A stretch of DNA of 64,000 nucleotides from Thalassococcus sp. S3. GTDB lineage: Bacteria; Pseudomonadota; Alphaproteobacteria; Rhodobacterales; Rhodobacteraceae. Shown in pieces: positions 20,125 through 27,092 of this stretch (position 1 is the first letter of the stretch; each line of letters starts with the position of its first letter). The stretch spans positions 4,337,001 to 4,401,000 of the forward strand of contig NZ_CP022303.1 in the NCBI RefSeq assembly GCF_004216475.1, written 5' to 3'. Position numbers and translations under genes: made by a program. The notes beneath the pieces are model-generated. The model was not told the origin of the DNA, did not search any database, and saw only the letters and a program-made list of their open reading frames with translations.

Positions 20125-22565
20125 GCACGCAGCCTTTCGTTTTGCGGATCCCAGAGCGGCTGGTCCGGCTGCACGGTGGCACGGCGGCGTTCGCCGAATA
20201 TCTCCACCTCAAGCTCGGTGCCCGGCTCCGCCAGATCCGTGCGCACCATGCCCAGCGCGATGGAGGCGCCCACACGGTAGCCCCAGGCGCCTGAAGTGGT
20301 TTCGCCCACGACCGTGCCATTCTGCCAGAGGGTCGACATATAGGGCGCATCCGCATCACCCGCATCGACGATCATTGTCACAAAGCGTTTCTTCACGCCT
20401 TGCTGCTTTTCACTGAGCAATGCAGCCTTGCCGGGGAAGTCCTGTGGCTTGTCGAACTTGATGAACCGCTCCATCCCGCCTTCAAGCAGCGTGTAGTCGG
20501 TGCTCAGGTCGCCCTTCCAGGCGCGGTAACCCTTTTCGATCCGCATGGAGTTCAGCGCGTACATGCCAAACGGTGTGGCGCCTGCGTCGATGACGGCATC
20601 GTAGATCACGGGCATCACATCGAACGGGGCGTGGATTTCCCAGCCCAGTTCTCCGGCAAAGGACACACGGAAAAGCCGCGCGGGTTGCCCTGCGACCTTT
20701 GCGTCCTGATGCGTCAGCCAACCCAGCGACAGATCGCCATCGGTGAGCGGGGCCAGAAGATCCCGCGCCTTCGGACCGGTGAGGATCAAGGTGGAATAGT
20801 CCCGCGTCGCATCCGTCAGCGAGAGCCCTTCGGGCAGGTTCTTGTTGAGAACTTCGAAGTCGTGCCATTGCGCGGGCGCCGCGGTGATCAGCATGAATTC
20901 GTCTTCGCCCAGGCGGATCAGCGACATCTCCGTCAGAATCCGCCCCCGGCTGTCGGGGAAGTAGCCGAGGTTCATGCGTCCCACCTTCGGCAGCGCACCC
21001 GCGATCATGCCGCGAAGATATTCCGCAGCCCCTTCGCCTTTCAGCAGGAAGCGGGAGAAGCCGGGAAGGTCCAGAACGCCGACACCGTCGCGGACAGCTT
21101 CGACCTCTTCCCTGATCCGCTGCTCCCACGGGCCGGAGCGGTTCCAGGTCTGTGTGCTCTCCTCGGACGTGTCATCGCCGGGCTTGGCAAACCAGTTGGC
21201 CCGCTCCCACCCGTTGTAACAGCCCATCACGCCGCCTGCGGCGCGGATGCGGTCATCGACGGGCGACAGTTTCTTGTCGCGCCCGGCGGGCCATTCGTGA
21301 TGCGGGAAGTGCATCGCGTATTCGTGGCCGTAGGTCTCCAGCGCCTTGGCGAGGCAATAGTCGTGATCGGCGTGATCGGTGTAGCGGCGGGGATCGACGG
21401 CCCACATGTCCCATTCGGTCTCGCCATGCATGATCCATTCCGACAGCGTTTTGCCGGCGCCACCCGCCTGGACGATGCCGAAGGTGAAGGAATGTGCCTC
21501 GAACGCGTTCTTCACGCCGGGCATGGGACCGATCAGGGGCAGCCCGTCGGGGGCATAGGGGATCGGGCCGTTGATGTTACGCCCAACACCTGCGGTGCCC
21601 AAAAGCGGCACACGCCCCATGGCGTCTTCAATATACCATTCCAGCCGCTCCAGATCATCGGGATAAAGCTGAAAGCTGAAGTCTTCGGGCATCGGATCGT
21701 CCGGAGTGACCCAATGCGCCTTGCAGTTCCTCTCATAGGGACCAAGGTTCAGACCGTTCTTGTCCTGCCGCAGGTAATAGGAACTGTCGACGTCCCGGAT
21801 CATCGGCAGCTTGCGGCCGTGTTCCTTGGTCCAGGCTTCGATCTCGGGGATCTCGTCGGTCAGGAAATACTGGTGAGACATGACAACCATGGGCACGGTG
21901 CGCCCGCCATAGGGCTTGAACCATTCACCCACGCGCTGCGCATAGTAACCCGCGCAGTTCACCACGTATTCGCAGCGGATATCGCCCTTGTCGGTATGCA
22001 CGATCCACTCGTCCCCATCGCGGCTGACGCCGGTGGCCGGGCAGAACCGCTGGATGTTGGCGCCCAGATCCCGCGCGCCCTTGGCCATGGCCTGGGTCAG
22101 CTGTGCGGGGTCGATGTCCCCGTCGAGGGAATCCCATAGGCCGCCGGCCAGATCGTGGGTTTCCATGAACGGATAGTGGCCCTTCATCTCCTCCGGCGTC
22201 AGGATATCCAGTTCCAGCCCCTGATAGCGACCCATGGAGGCGACGCGCTCGAATTCCTGCATCCGCTCTTTCGAATGCGCCAGACGCAGGGCCCCGGTGA
22301 CGTGATAGTTCATCGGGTAATCGACGTCCTTGGCCAGGGTCCGGTACATCTCCAGCGAATAGCGCTGCATGTTCAGCACCGCCCACGAGGAGGAGAAGTT
22401 CGGGCAATTGCCCGCCGCGTGCCAGGTAGAGCCGGCGGTCAGCTCGTTCTTTTCGAGCAGGACGCAATCGGTCCAGCCCGCCTTGGCCAGGTGATAGAGG
22501 CCCGACACGCCGACGGCACCGCCACCGATGATGACCACACGGGCCGTTGTTGGAAAATCTGCCAT
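20121..22565 (-). CDS. FAD-dependent dehydrogenase with GcvT domain (dimethylglycine/sarcosine dehydrogenase type), copy 1
   Basis: An 814-residue paralogue of the enzyme at 16755-19193 with the same order: FAD domain (VVIIGGGAVGVSGLYHL), covalent-flavin motif AGSTWHAAGNCPN, then a GcvT domain (VSFAGELGWEIHAPFD, NSMRIEKGYRAWKGDLS, GYRVGASIALGMV). Predicted to oxidise an N-methyl group and pass the carbon to tetrahydrofolate. It differs from copy 2 around the substrate region (residues 45-110), so the two may act on successive substrates. It lies 16 bp after the GFA gene and overlaps the methyltransferase gene. Confidence 0.9.
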   Translation of the reverse strand: MADFPTTARVVIIGGGAVGVSGLYHLAKAGWTDCVLLEKNELTAGSTWHAAGNCPNFSSSWAVLNMQRYSLEMYRTLAKDVDYPMNYHVTGALRLAHSKERMQEFERVASMGRYQGLELDILTPEEMKGHYPFMETHDLAGGLWDSLDGDIDPAQLTQAMAKGARDLGANIQRFCPATGVSRDGDEWIVHTDKGDIRCEYVVNCAGYYAQRVGEWFKPYGGRTVPMVVMSHQYFLTDEIPEIEAWTKEHGRKLPMIRDVDSSYYLRQDKNGLNLGPYERNCKAHWVTPDDPMPEDFSFQLYPDDLERLEWYIEDAMGRVPLLGTAGVGRNINGPIPYAPDGLPLIGPMPGVKNAFEAHSFTFGIVQAGGAGKTLSEWIMHGETEWDMWAVDPRRYTDHADHDYCLAKALETYGHEYAMHFPHHEWPAGRDKKLSPVDDRIRAAGGVMGCYNGWERANWFAKPGDDTSEESTQTWNRSGPWEQRIREEVEAVRDGVGVLDLPGFSRFLLKGEGAAEYLRGMIAGALPKVGRMNLGYFPDSRGRILTEMSLIRLGEDEFMLITAAPAQWHDFEVLNKNLPEGLSLTDATRDYSTLILTGPKARDLLAPLTDGDLSLGWLTHQDAKVAGQPARLFRVSFAGELGWEIHAPFDVMPVIYDAVIDAGATPFGMYALNSMRIEKGYRAWKGDLSTDYTLLEGGMERFIKFDKPQDFPGKAALLSEKQQGVKKRFVTMIVDAGDADAPYMSTLWQNGTVVGETTSGAWGYRVGASIALGMVRTDLAEPGTELEVEIFGERRRATVQPDQPLWDPQNERLRA

Positions 22566-22581
22566 CCGAATGCTCCCTTGC

Positions 22582-22959
22582 TTACGCGCTCTGTGGCGCG
22601 TCGTCCTTGATGTCGTAGTAATCGCCCTTGTCGGCGGTGAAGATATGCTTCTTGATCGTCAGCCCGGTGGGCGCGTCGAATGCGGACATGGAGATGGAAA
22701 TCTCGTCCTCATCCACATGCTTCCAGAACAGGAACGACTCGCAGGTGGCGCAAAAGCCGCGCTTGGCCGTTTCGCTGGCCATATACCAACGCAATGTCCG
22801 GTCTGCGATCAGGTGAAAACCGCAATCATGCACGGGGCAACTGGCCCAGTGATGACCCGACTGCTTGCGGCATTGGCCGCAATGGCAGCAGGCCACACCG
22901 CTGAGCACGCCATCCACCTCAAAGCCCACGTTCTTGCACAAGCACGAGCCCGTCAGCAT
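22582..22959 (-). CDS. GFA/CENP-V-fold zinc protein (glutathione-dependent formaldehyde-activating type)
   Basis: A 125-residue protein with the GFA cysteine pattern: GSCLCKNVGFEV, ACCHCGQCRKQSG and GFCATCESFLFW, giving two zinc sites. Family knowledge: Gfa was described as speeding formation of S-hydroxymethylglutathione from formaldehyde, though many members have unknown activity. In an operon of N-demethylating enzymes that can leak formaldehyde, a detoxifying role is a reasonable inference. ATG 22959 has GAGG seven bases upstream and lies 4 bp after the LysE stop. Confidence 0.85.
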   Translation of the reverse strand: MLTGSCLCKNVGFEVDGVLSGVACCHCGQCRKQSGHHWASCPVHDCGFHLIADRTLRWYMASETAKRGFCATCESFLFWKHVDEDEISISMSAFDAPTGLTIKKHIFTADKGDYYDIKDDAPQSA

Positions 22960-22963
22960 CGCG

Positions 22964-23587
22964 TCATCCTCGTGGCTGAGGGGTGGAGCTGGAGCCCAGC
23001 AACACACCATAGATCATAAAACAAAGCGCCATGAACCGGCGCAGCCAGACGTTGAAGACGGCGCCAAGCGCCGCGCGGCCCAAGCCGGCACCCAGGGCGG
23101 TATAGCCGGAATAGCTGAGCGCTGTGATGACCAGAGCCGTGGGCATGATGACCCCCATCTGATCCCAGATCGGGACATTGGGCTGTACGAATTGTGAGAA
23201 GGCCGCGAGGTATCCCGCGACGCTTTTCGGGTTGATCGTGGCGACCGCGAGCGCATGAAAGTAGACGTTCCGCGCCGGTCGCGCGACCGATGGCGCGGGA
23301 CGCGTCGCATTCATCCAGCCGCGCACACCGATATAGATCAGGAACGCCGCTCCGATCAGCTTGGCGACAAAGAACGCCTCGGGCGATGCCGCGATGAGTG
23401 CCGTGATCCCAAGCGCCGATAGGATCAGAAAGGCCGTCGCCTGCGTGAGGATTGCAAGGATGCCCGGGATCGAGCGCAGAAAGCCCATGGTCATCCCGTT
23501 GGTGATGCAGTTGACTGCGTTGGGACCTGGCGTGGTGACAAAAACCACCCAGAACACCGCGAAAACTGTCCAGCCTTCGAAACTCAC
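22964..23587 (-). CDS. LysE/RhtB-family exporter
   Basis: A 207-residue inner-membrane protein with about six hydrophobic segments and the LysE signature near the start (FVTTPGPNAVNCITNGMTMGF). A conserved IGAAFLIYIGVRGWMNA helix follows, then INPKSVAGYLAAFSQFV. Family members export amino acids or derivatives. Its place between the regulator and the catabolic genes suggests export of a pathway amino acid or overflow product such as glycine, sarcosine or methionine; the substrate is not known. Confidence 0.88.
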   Translation of the reverse strand: MSFEGWTVFAVFWVVFVTTPGPNAVNCITNGMTMGFLRSIPGILAILTQATAFLILSALGITALIAASPEAFFVAKLIGAAFLIYIGVRGWMNATRPAPSVARPARNVYFHALAVATINPKSVAGYLAAFSQFVQPNVPIWDQMGVIMPTALVITALSYSGYTALGAGLGRAALGAVFNVWLRRFMALCFMIYGVLLGSSSTPQPRG

Positions 23588-23597
23588 AGCACCCGCC

Positions 23598-24173
23598 TCA
23601 ATAGACAGGCGGTGCGATCACCCAGATCGCGATGGCGGGTTCCTCGTAAGAATTGGCCCAGCGGAACCGCTCACCACGGATACGGAAGCTGTCGCCGGGA
23701 TGTATCGTGAAGCGACGGCTGCCGACCTCAAGGTCCAGCTTGCCCGAGATGAGATATCCCACCTCCTGCGTCGGACGGCAAACCCACTCGGTGATTTTGC
23801 TGCCCGGCTCAAAGGTTGAATGCACCATTTCGAAATCGTCGGTCAGATCCGGCGAAAGGAGCGCCTCGCTCAGCCCGGCCGCGCGCGCACCCAGAGGCCG
23901 TCTTGCGCCCCTGCGTACGACATAACCCTCTTCGCTCTGCGGGCCCGCCGACGGGCCGAACAACGTGGACACCGACACATCCAACGCCTGCGCCATATGC
24001 CGCAGATCCGTGATGGATGGTTCAGAGAGGTTACGTTCCACTTGGCTAAGCCACCCCACAGACCGATCAAGCCGGTCGGCAAGCTCCGCCAGTGTCAGCC
24101 CACGTGTCTTTCGCAGGGCACGAAGATCTGCACCGAGAGAGGCAGGCTGCAGCGGAACATCGTGAATCATCAT
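23598..24173 (-). CDS. XRE-family transcriptional regulator with C-terminal cupin domain
   Basis: About 191 residues. A helix-turn-helix of the XRE/Cro type lies near residues 14-70 (LRALRKTRGLTLAELADRL, SVGWLSQVERNLSEPSITD). A cupin sensor domain follows near 115-185 (SKITEWVCRPTQEVGYLISG, FTIHPGDSFRI). Such proteins regulate amine and amino-acid catabolism, sensing a small molecule through the cupin. Two adjacent ATGs (24173 and 24170) follow AGGG; the second has better spacing. It is the first gene of the demethylation operon, and two inverted repeats touch its ribosome site, so autoregulation is likely. Confidence 0.88.
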   Translation of the reverse strand: MMIHDVPLQPASLGADLRALRKTRGLTLAELADRLDRSVGWLSQVERNLSEPSITDLRHMAQALDVSVSTLFGPSAGPQSEEGYVVRRGARRPLGARAAGLSEALLSPDLTDDFEMVHSTFEPGSKITEWVCRPTQEVGYLISGKLDLEVGSRRFTIHPGDSFRIRGERFRWANSYEEPAIAIWVIAPPVY

Positions 24174-24181
24174 GACACCCT

Positions 24182-24206
24182 GTGAAAAAGAACGTTCTTT
24201 TTTCAC
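24182..24206. promoter_or_regulatory. operator box 1 upstream of the XRE-cupin gene
   Basis: GTGAAAAA-N9-TTTTTCAC, a perfect inverted repeat whose centre also contains AAAGAACGTTCTTT. It begins immediately upstream of the AGGG ribosome site of the regulator, so a bound protein would block transcription initiation or elongation. Confidence 0.6.
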
Positions 24207-24220
24207 GATGCATCGGAATC

Positions 24221-24245
24221 GTGAAAAATCAAAGAACTTTTTCAT
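24221..24245. promoter_or_regulatory. operator box 2 upstream of the XRE-cupin gene
   Basis: GTGAAAAA-N9-TTTTTCAT, a second copy of box 1 with one arm mismatch, exactly 39 bp away. The inner arms of the two boxes also form an inverted repeat (TTTTTCACGAT 24199-24209 / ATCGTGAAAAA 24218-24228). Confidence 0.6.
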
Positions 24246-24257
24246 GCTACGTTGAAA

Positions 24258-24713
24258 TTAGCGGTCGGAAAAGGCCCGGCGCAGGATGCGATCAAGCATG
24301 TCGGCGTCTTTTTGATCAAAGGCGCTCTCCTGATCGCTATCGATATCGAAGACGCCGATGACATTTCCGGTCCGGTTGCGGAAAGGGATCACCAGTTCAG
24401 ACCTTGTTGATGTCGAACAGGCGATATGCCCCTCGAAAGCGTCGACATCCGCCACGATCTGCACCTCGCCCGTCCGCGCCGCCGCGCCGCAAACGCCGCG
24501 GGAAAAGGGGATGACAAGGCAGCCATGACCACCTTGATAGGGCCCGATCTTGAGCAGTTCGGGCGCCACGACGCGATAAAAGCCTGTCCAGTCGAACCGC
24601 GCATCCGCGTGATGAACCTCGCACGCAATGGTCGCCATCAATGCGATGTCGTCTGTTTCGCCATCCGTCAGCGCGGCGATGGTCTTTTCAAGGGTCGCAT
24701 AGTCAACTTGCAT
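24258..24713 (-). CDS. msrC: free methionine-(R)-sulfoxide reductase (GAF domain)
   Basis: A 151-residue single GAF domain with the fRMsr signature: GPYQGGHGCLVIPF, RGVCGAAARTGEVQIVADV and GHIACSTSTRSELVIPF. The three conserved cysteines are at about 65, 75 and 99. Family knowledge: the enzyme reduces free methionine-R-sulfoxide, using disulfide exchange among these cysteines and thioredoxin. The residue after the HIAC cysteine is Ser where Asp is common. It lies 78 bp after the thiolase gene on the same strand and 85 bp before the XRE regulator; whether it joins that operon is unclear. Confidence 0.87.
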   Translation of the reverse strand: MQVDYATLEKTIAALTDGETDDIALMATIACEVHHADARFDWTGFYRVVAPELLKIGPYQGGHGCLVIPFSRGVCGAAARTGEVQIVADVDAFEGHIACSTSTRSELVIPFRNRTGNVIGVFDIDSDQESAFDQKDADMLDRILRRAFSDR

Positions 24714-24791
24714 AGCAGCCTTTCGTTCAGCAGGCCGAAAACCTGTCTGCGGAGTGGAGCCGTTGGGTTTGATCTGATCGAAGCGCCGGGA

Positions 24792-25964
24792 TCAGACGCG
24801 TTCGATCGCGATGGCAGTGCCTTCGCCGCCGCCGATACAGATAGCCGCCACGCCCCGCTTCAGATTACGCGTCTCTAACGCGTTAAGAAGCGTGACAATG
24901 ATCCGCGCGCCGGACGCACCGATCGGATGGCCCAGCGCACAGGCTCCGCCATGGACATTCACAACCTCACGCGGCAGGGCCATTTCGTGCATGAAGGCCA
25001 TGGGAACAACCGCAAAGGCCTCATTGACCTCCCAAAGGTCAACGTCGTCCTTGTGCCATCCGATCCGCTCCAGCAGCTTTTGCGCAGCCGGAACCGGTGC
25101 CGTTGTGAAAAGACCCGGGGCCTGCGCGTGGCTGGCATGACCGACGATTCGTGCGCGGATATTCAGGCCTTGCGCCTCCGCCGCATCCGATGATGCAAGA
25201 ACCAGGGCAGCTGCGCCATCAGAGATGGACGAGGAGTTCGCAGCCGTGACCGTCCCATCCTTGCGGAAGGCCGGTTTCAGATGCGGGATCTTTTCAGGCC
25301 GTGCCGATGCGGGCTGTTCATCGGCGGTTGTCACAATCTCTCCCTTTCGGCTGGACACCGATACCGACGCGATCTCACGATCAAAAGCTCCGCTCTTCTG
25401 AGCGGCGAGCGCGTTCGAAAGCGACGTGATGGCATAATCGTCCTGCGCGTCGCGTGTGAACTGATAGGCCTCGGCGCAGTCTTCGGCGAACGTGCCCATA
25501 AGACGGCCCTTGTCATAGGCATCCTCAAGCCCGTCGAGGAACATGTGATCTTGTGTCTGGCCATGTCCGATGCGCGCGCCCCCGCGCATCGCTGGTAGAA
25601 GGTACGGGGCATTCGACATGCTCTCCATGCCTCCGGCGACCATGACATCGGTTTGGCCCAGAGCAATCTGATCAAAGCCGATCATGGCGGCCTTCATGCC
25701 GGACCCACACATCTTGTTAAGCGTGGTGGCCGGAACGTCTTCTCCCAGCCCGGCGGCGAAACCAGCTTGACGGGCCGGTGCTTGGCCCTGACCGGCCGGC
25801 AAGACGCACCCCATCAGCACGTCGTCGATCGCACCAGCCTTCGCGTCATCCAAAGCCGCGCGAATTGCAACACCGCCCAGATGCGATGCGGCGACGCCAT
25901 CGAATGCACCCTGAAACCCGCCCATCGGAGTGCGCGCTGCTCCGGCGATCATAACATCTTTCAT
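24792..25964 (-). CDS. acetyl-CoA C-acyltransferase (thiolase)
   Basis: A 390-residue thiolase. The acyl-accepting cysteine is C86 in LNKMCGSGMKA; the histidine motif is GGACALGHPIGASGARI, and the second cysteine is in CIGGGEGTAIAIERV. It condenses two acetyl-CoA or cleaves 3-ketoacyl-CoA. Length and motifs fit the biosynthetic acetoacetyl-CoA type, but the direction cannot be told from sequence, and no acetoacetyl-CoA reductase or PHB synthase is adjacent. It is divergent from the STAS gene. Confidence 0.93.
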   Translation of the reverse strand: MKDVMIAGAARTPMGGFQGAFDGVAASHLGGVAIRAALDDAKAGAIDDVLMGCVLPAGQGQAPARQAGFAAGLGEDVPATTLNKMCGSGMKAAMIGFDQIALGQTDVMVAGGMESMSNAPYLLPAMRGGARIGHGQTQDHMFLDGLEDAYDKGRLMGTFAEDCAEAYQFTRDAQDDYAITSLSNALAAQKSGAFDREIASVSVSSRKGEIVTTADEQPASARPEKIPHLKPAFRKDGTVTAANSSSISDGAAALVLASSDAAEAQGLNIRARIVGHASHAQAPGLFTTAPVPAAQKLLERIGWHKDDVDLWEVNEAFAVVPMAFMHEMALPREVVNVHGGACALGHPIGASGARIIVTLLNALETRNLKRGVAAICIGGGEGTAIAIERV

Positions 25965-26055
25965 TTTGCTCCTCCCAAAGCCTGTCGCTGCATACCGAAT
26001 AGTAAGGATTCGGAGCTAGACGTGATGCTCACTAACGTCACATGAGGACCAGGCA

Positions 26056-26385
26056 ATGTCCCTTTCAACCACCGATACTGATACCTCACGGATTGTGACG
26101 GTCAATGCCAACCGAATAGACGCGGCCATGGCCATCCAGTTCAAGGACGATATGCGCGGCCAGACCGAAGACGGACCAGATCGGGTGATCCTGGATCTCT
26201 CCGGCGTCGATTTCATCGATTCAAGCGGGCTGGGGGCAATCGTCGCCGCGATGAAACAGTTGGGAGAAGGCCGCAAGATGGATCTGGCCGGGCTGACCCC
26301 AACGGTCGAAAAGGTGTTCCGATTGACCCGCATGGATACCGTCTTTCGCCTCTTCGACACGGTAGAGCAGGCAAAGAACGCATAG
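26056..26385 (+). CDS. STAS-domain anti-anti-sigma factor
   Basis: A 109-residue STAS protein with the phosphorylation-site motif VDFIDSSGLGAIVAAMKQ. Family knowledge: the unphosphorylated form binds an anti-sigma kinase and frees a sigma factor or other partner; phosphorylation on the DSSGL serine reverses this. The next gene encodes the matching kinase, 44 bp downstream. No PP2C/SpoIIE phosphatase or sigma factor is in the window. Confidence 0.9.
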   Translation: MSLSTTDTDTSRIVTVNANRIDAAMAIQFKDDMRGQTEDGPDRVILDLSGVDFIDSSGLGAIVAAMKQLGEGRKMDLAGLTPTVEKVFRLTRMDTVFRLFDTVEQAKNA

Positions 26386-26429
26386 CAATCAGGCCATTTG
26401 GCGCTCACGATCAGGAAAGCGAGTTCAGC

Positions 26430-26900
26430 ATGACGAACCAGATTGATCTGGTCTGCCCTGCAACCGAGCTGGGTGTCCGCGAAGTGATTGGAAAGCTGAT
26501 GGGAAAACTCGCCGATTTCGGGTTGACCCGCGATGCCTGCGGAAACGTAGAGATAGCGTTATCCGAAGCGCTCAACAACGTTGTCGAGCATGCCTATGCC
26601 GGGATCGACTGCGGTCGGATCGTGCTGTCATGCCAGCGGATCGACGGCGCGCTTGTCTTTGAGATCGTGGATACCGGCGCGCCCCTCCCGGACCTTGCCT
26701 TGCCAGAAGGTGCCCAGGTCGATGTGTCCGGACCTGTCGAACATCTGCCCGAAGGGGGCTTTGGCTGGTTTCTCATCCGCACGCTGTCCGACGATCTGCG
26801 ATATTTCCGCGACGACGGCCAGAACCGATTGAACATCAGCTTTGCGTTTCACAGCGAGGTGCCGGTGACCGGCGAGGCAATTGCCCTAAAAGAGCCGTAA
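26430..26900 (+). CDS. anti-sigma-factor-type serine kinase (RsbW-like HATPase)
   Basis: A 156-residue GHKL ATPase lacking a dimerisation/His domain, so it is the RsbW/SpoIIAB type. N-box: EIALSEALNNVVEHAY; G1-box: EIVDTGAPLPD; G2-like: LPEGGFGWFLIRTLSDD. It would phosphorylate the STAS protein encoded just upstream and sequester an unknown target. The two genes form a partner-switching pair. Confidence 0.9.
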   Translation: MTNQIDLVCPATELGVREVIGKLMGKLADFGLTRDACGNVEIALSEALNNVVEHAYAGIDCGRIVLSCQRIDGALVFEIVDTGAPLPDLALPEGAQVDVSGPVEHLPEGGFGWFLIRTLSDDLRYFRDDGQNRLNISFAFHSEVPVTGEAIALKEP

Positions 26901-26961
26901 TCCGCCCGCAATGCCGCCGGAATAGACTGCGATACATCAAGATGTAGCTGCATATGGCTTC

Positions 26962-27008
26962 CCTCGGTGTCGCGTTTTATAGCCCCCACCCAGTGCGCGG
27001 CACCGAGG
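26962..27008 (+). promoter_or_regulatory. long hairpin upstream of the gamma-glutamyltransferase gene
   Basis: CCTCGGTGTCGCG (26962-26974) pairs with CGCGGCACCGAGG (26996-27008) over 13 bp, including one U-G pair on the plus-strand RNA, around a C-rich 21-nt loop. It lies 85 bp before the ATG at 27093. No T-run follows, so it is not a plain terminator; a structured leader is possible. The rest of the 192-bp gap shows nothing clear. Confidence 0.4.
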
Positions 27009-27092
27009 CTTATGCAGACAAAAAAGCTCCATCACATTGGCAATCTCCGTCGCCCGCTCTAACGTCCCGCCCGTAAGCGAGGGAAGGACAAG

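Noticed and set aside
20400..22139. Long plus-strand open frame inside the FAD/GcvT gene region
   Set aside because: Shadow of the minus-strand dehydrogenase; no plausible start signal, and composition typical of antisense frames.
24174..24245. N-terminal extension of the XRE-cupin protein beginning at ATG 24245
   Set aside because: The extension is encoded by the operator repeats, has a Phe/Lys-rich sequence unlike the family, and the internal ATGs have a ribosome site.
24769..24784. TTGATCTGATCGAA resembling an FNR box after the thiolase gene
   Set aside because: The half-sites have the wrong spacing (three instead of four bases) and a mismatch, and it lies at a gene end.
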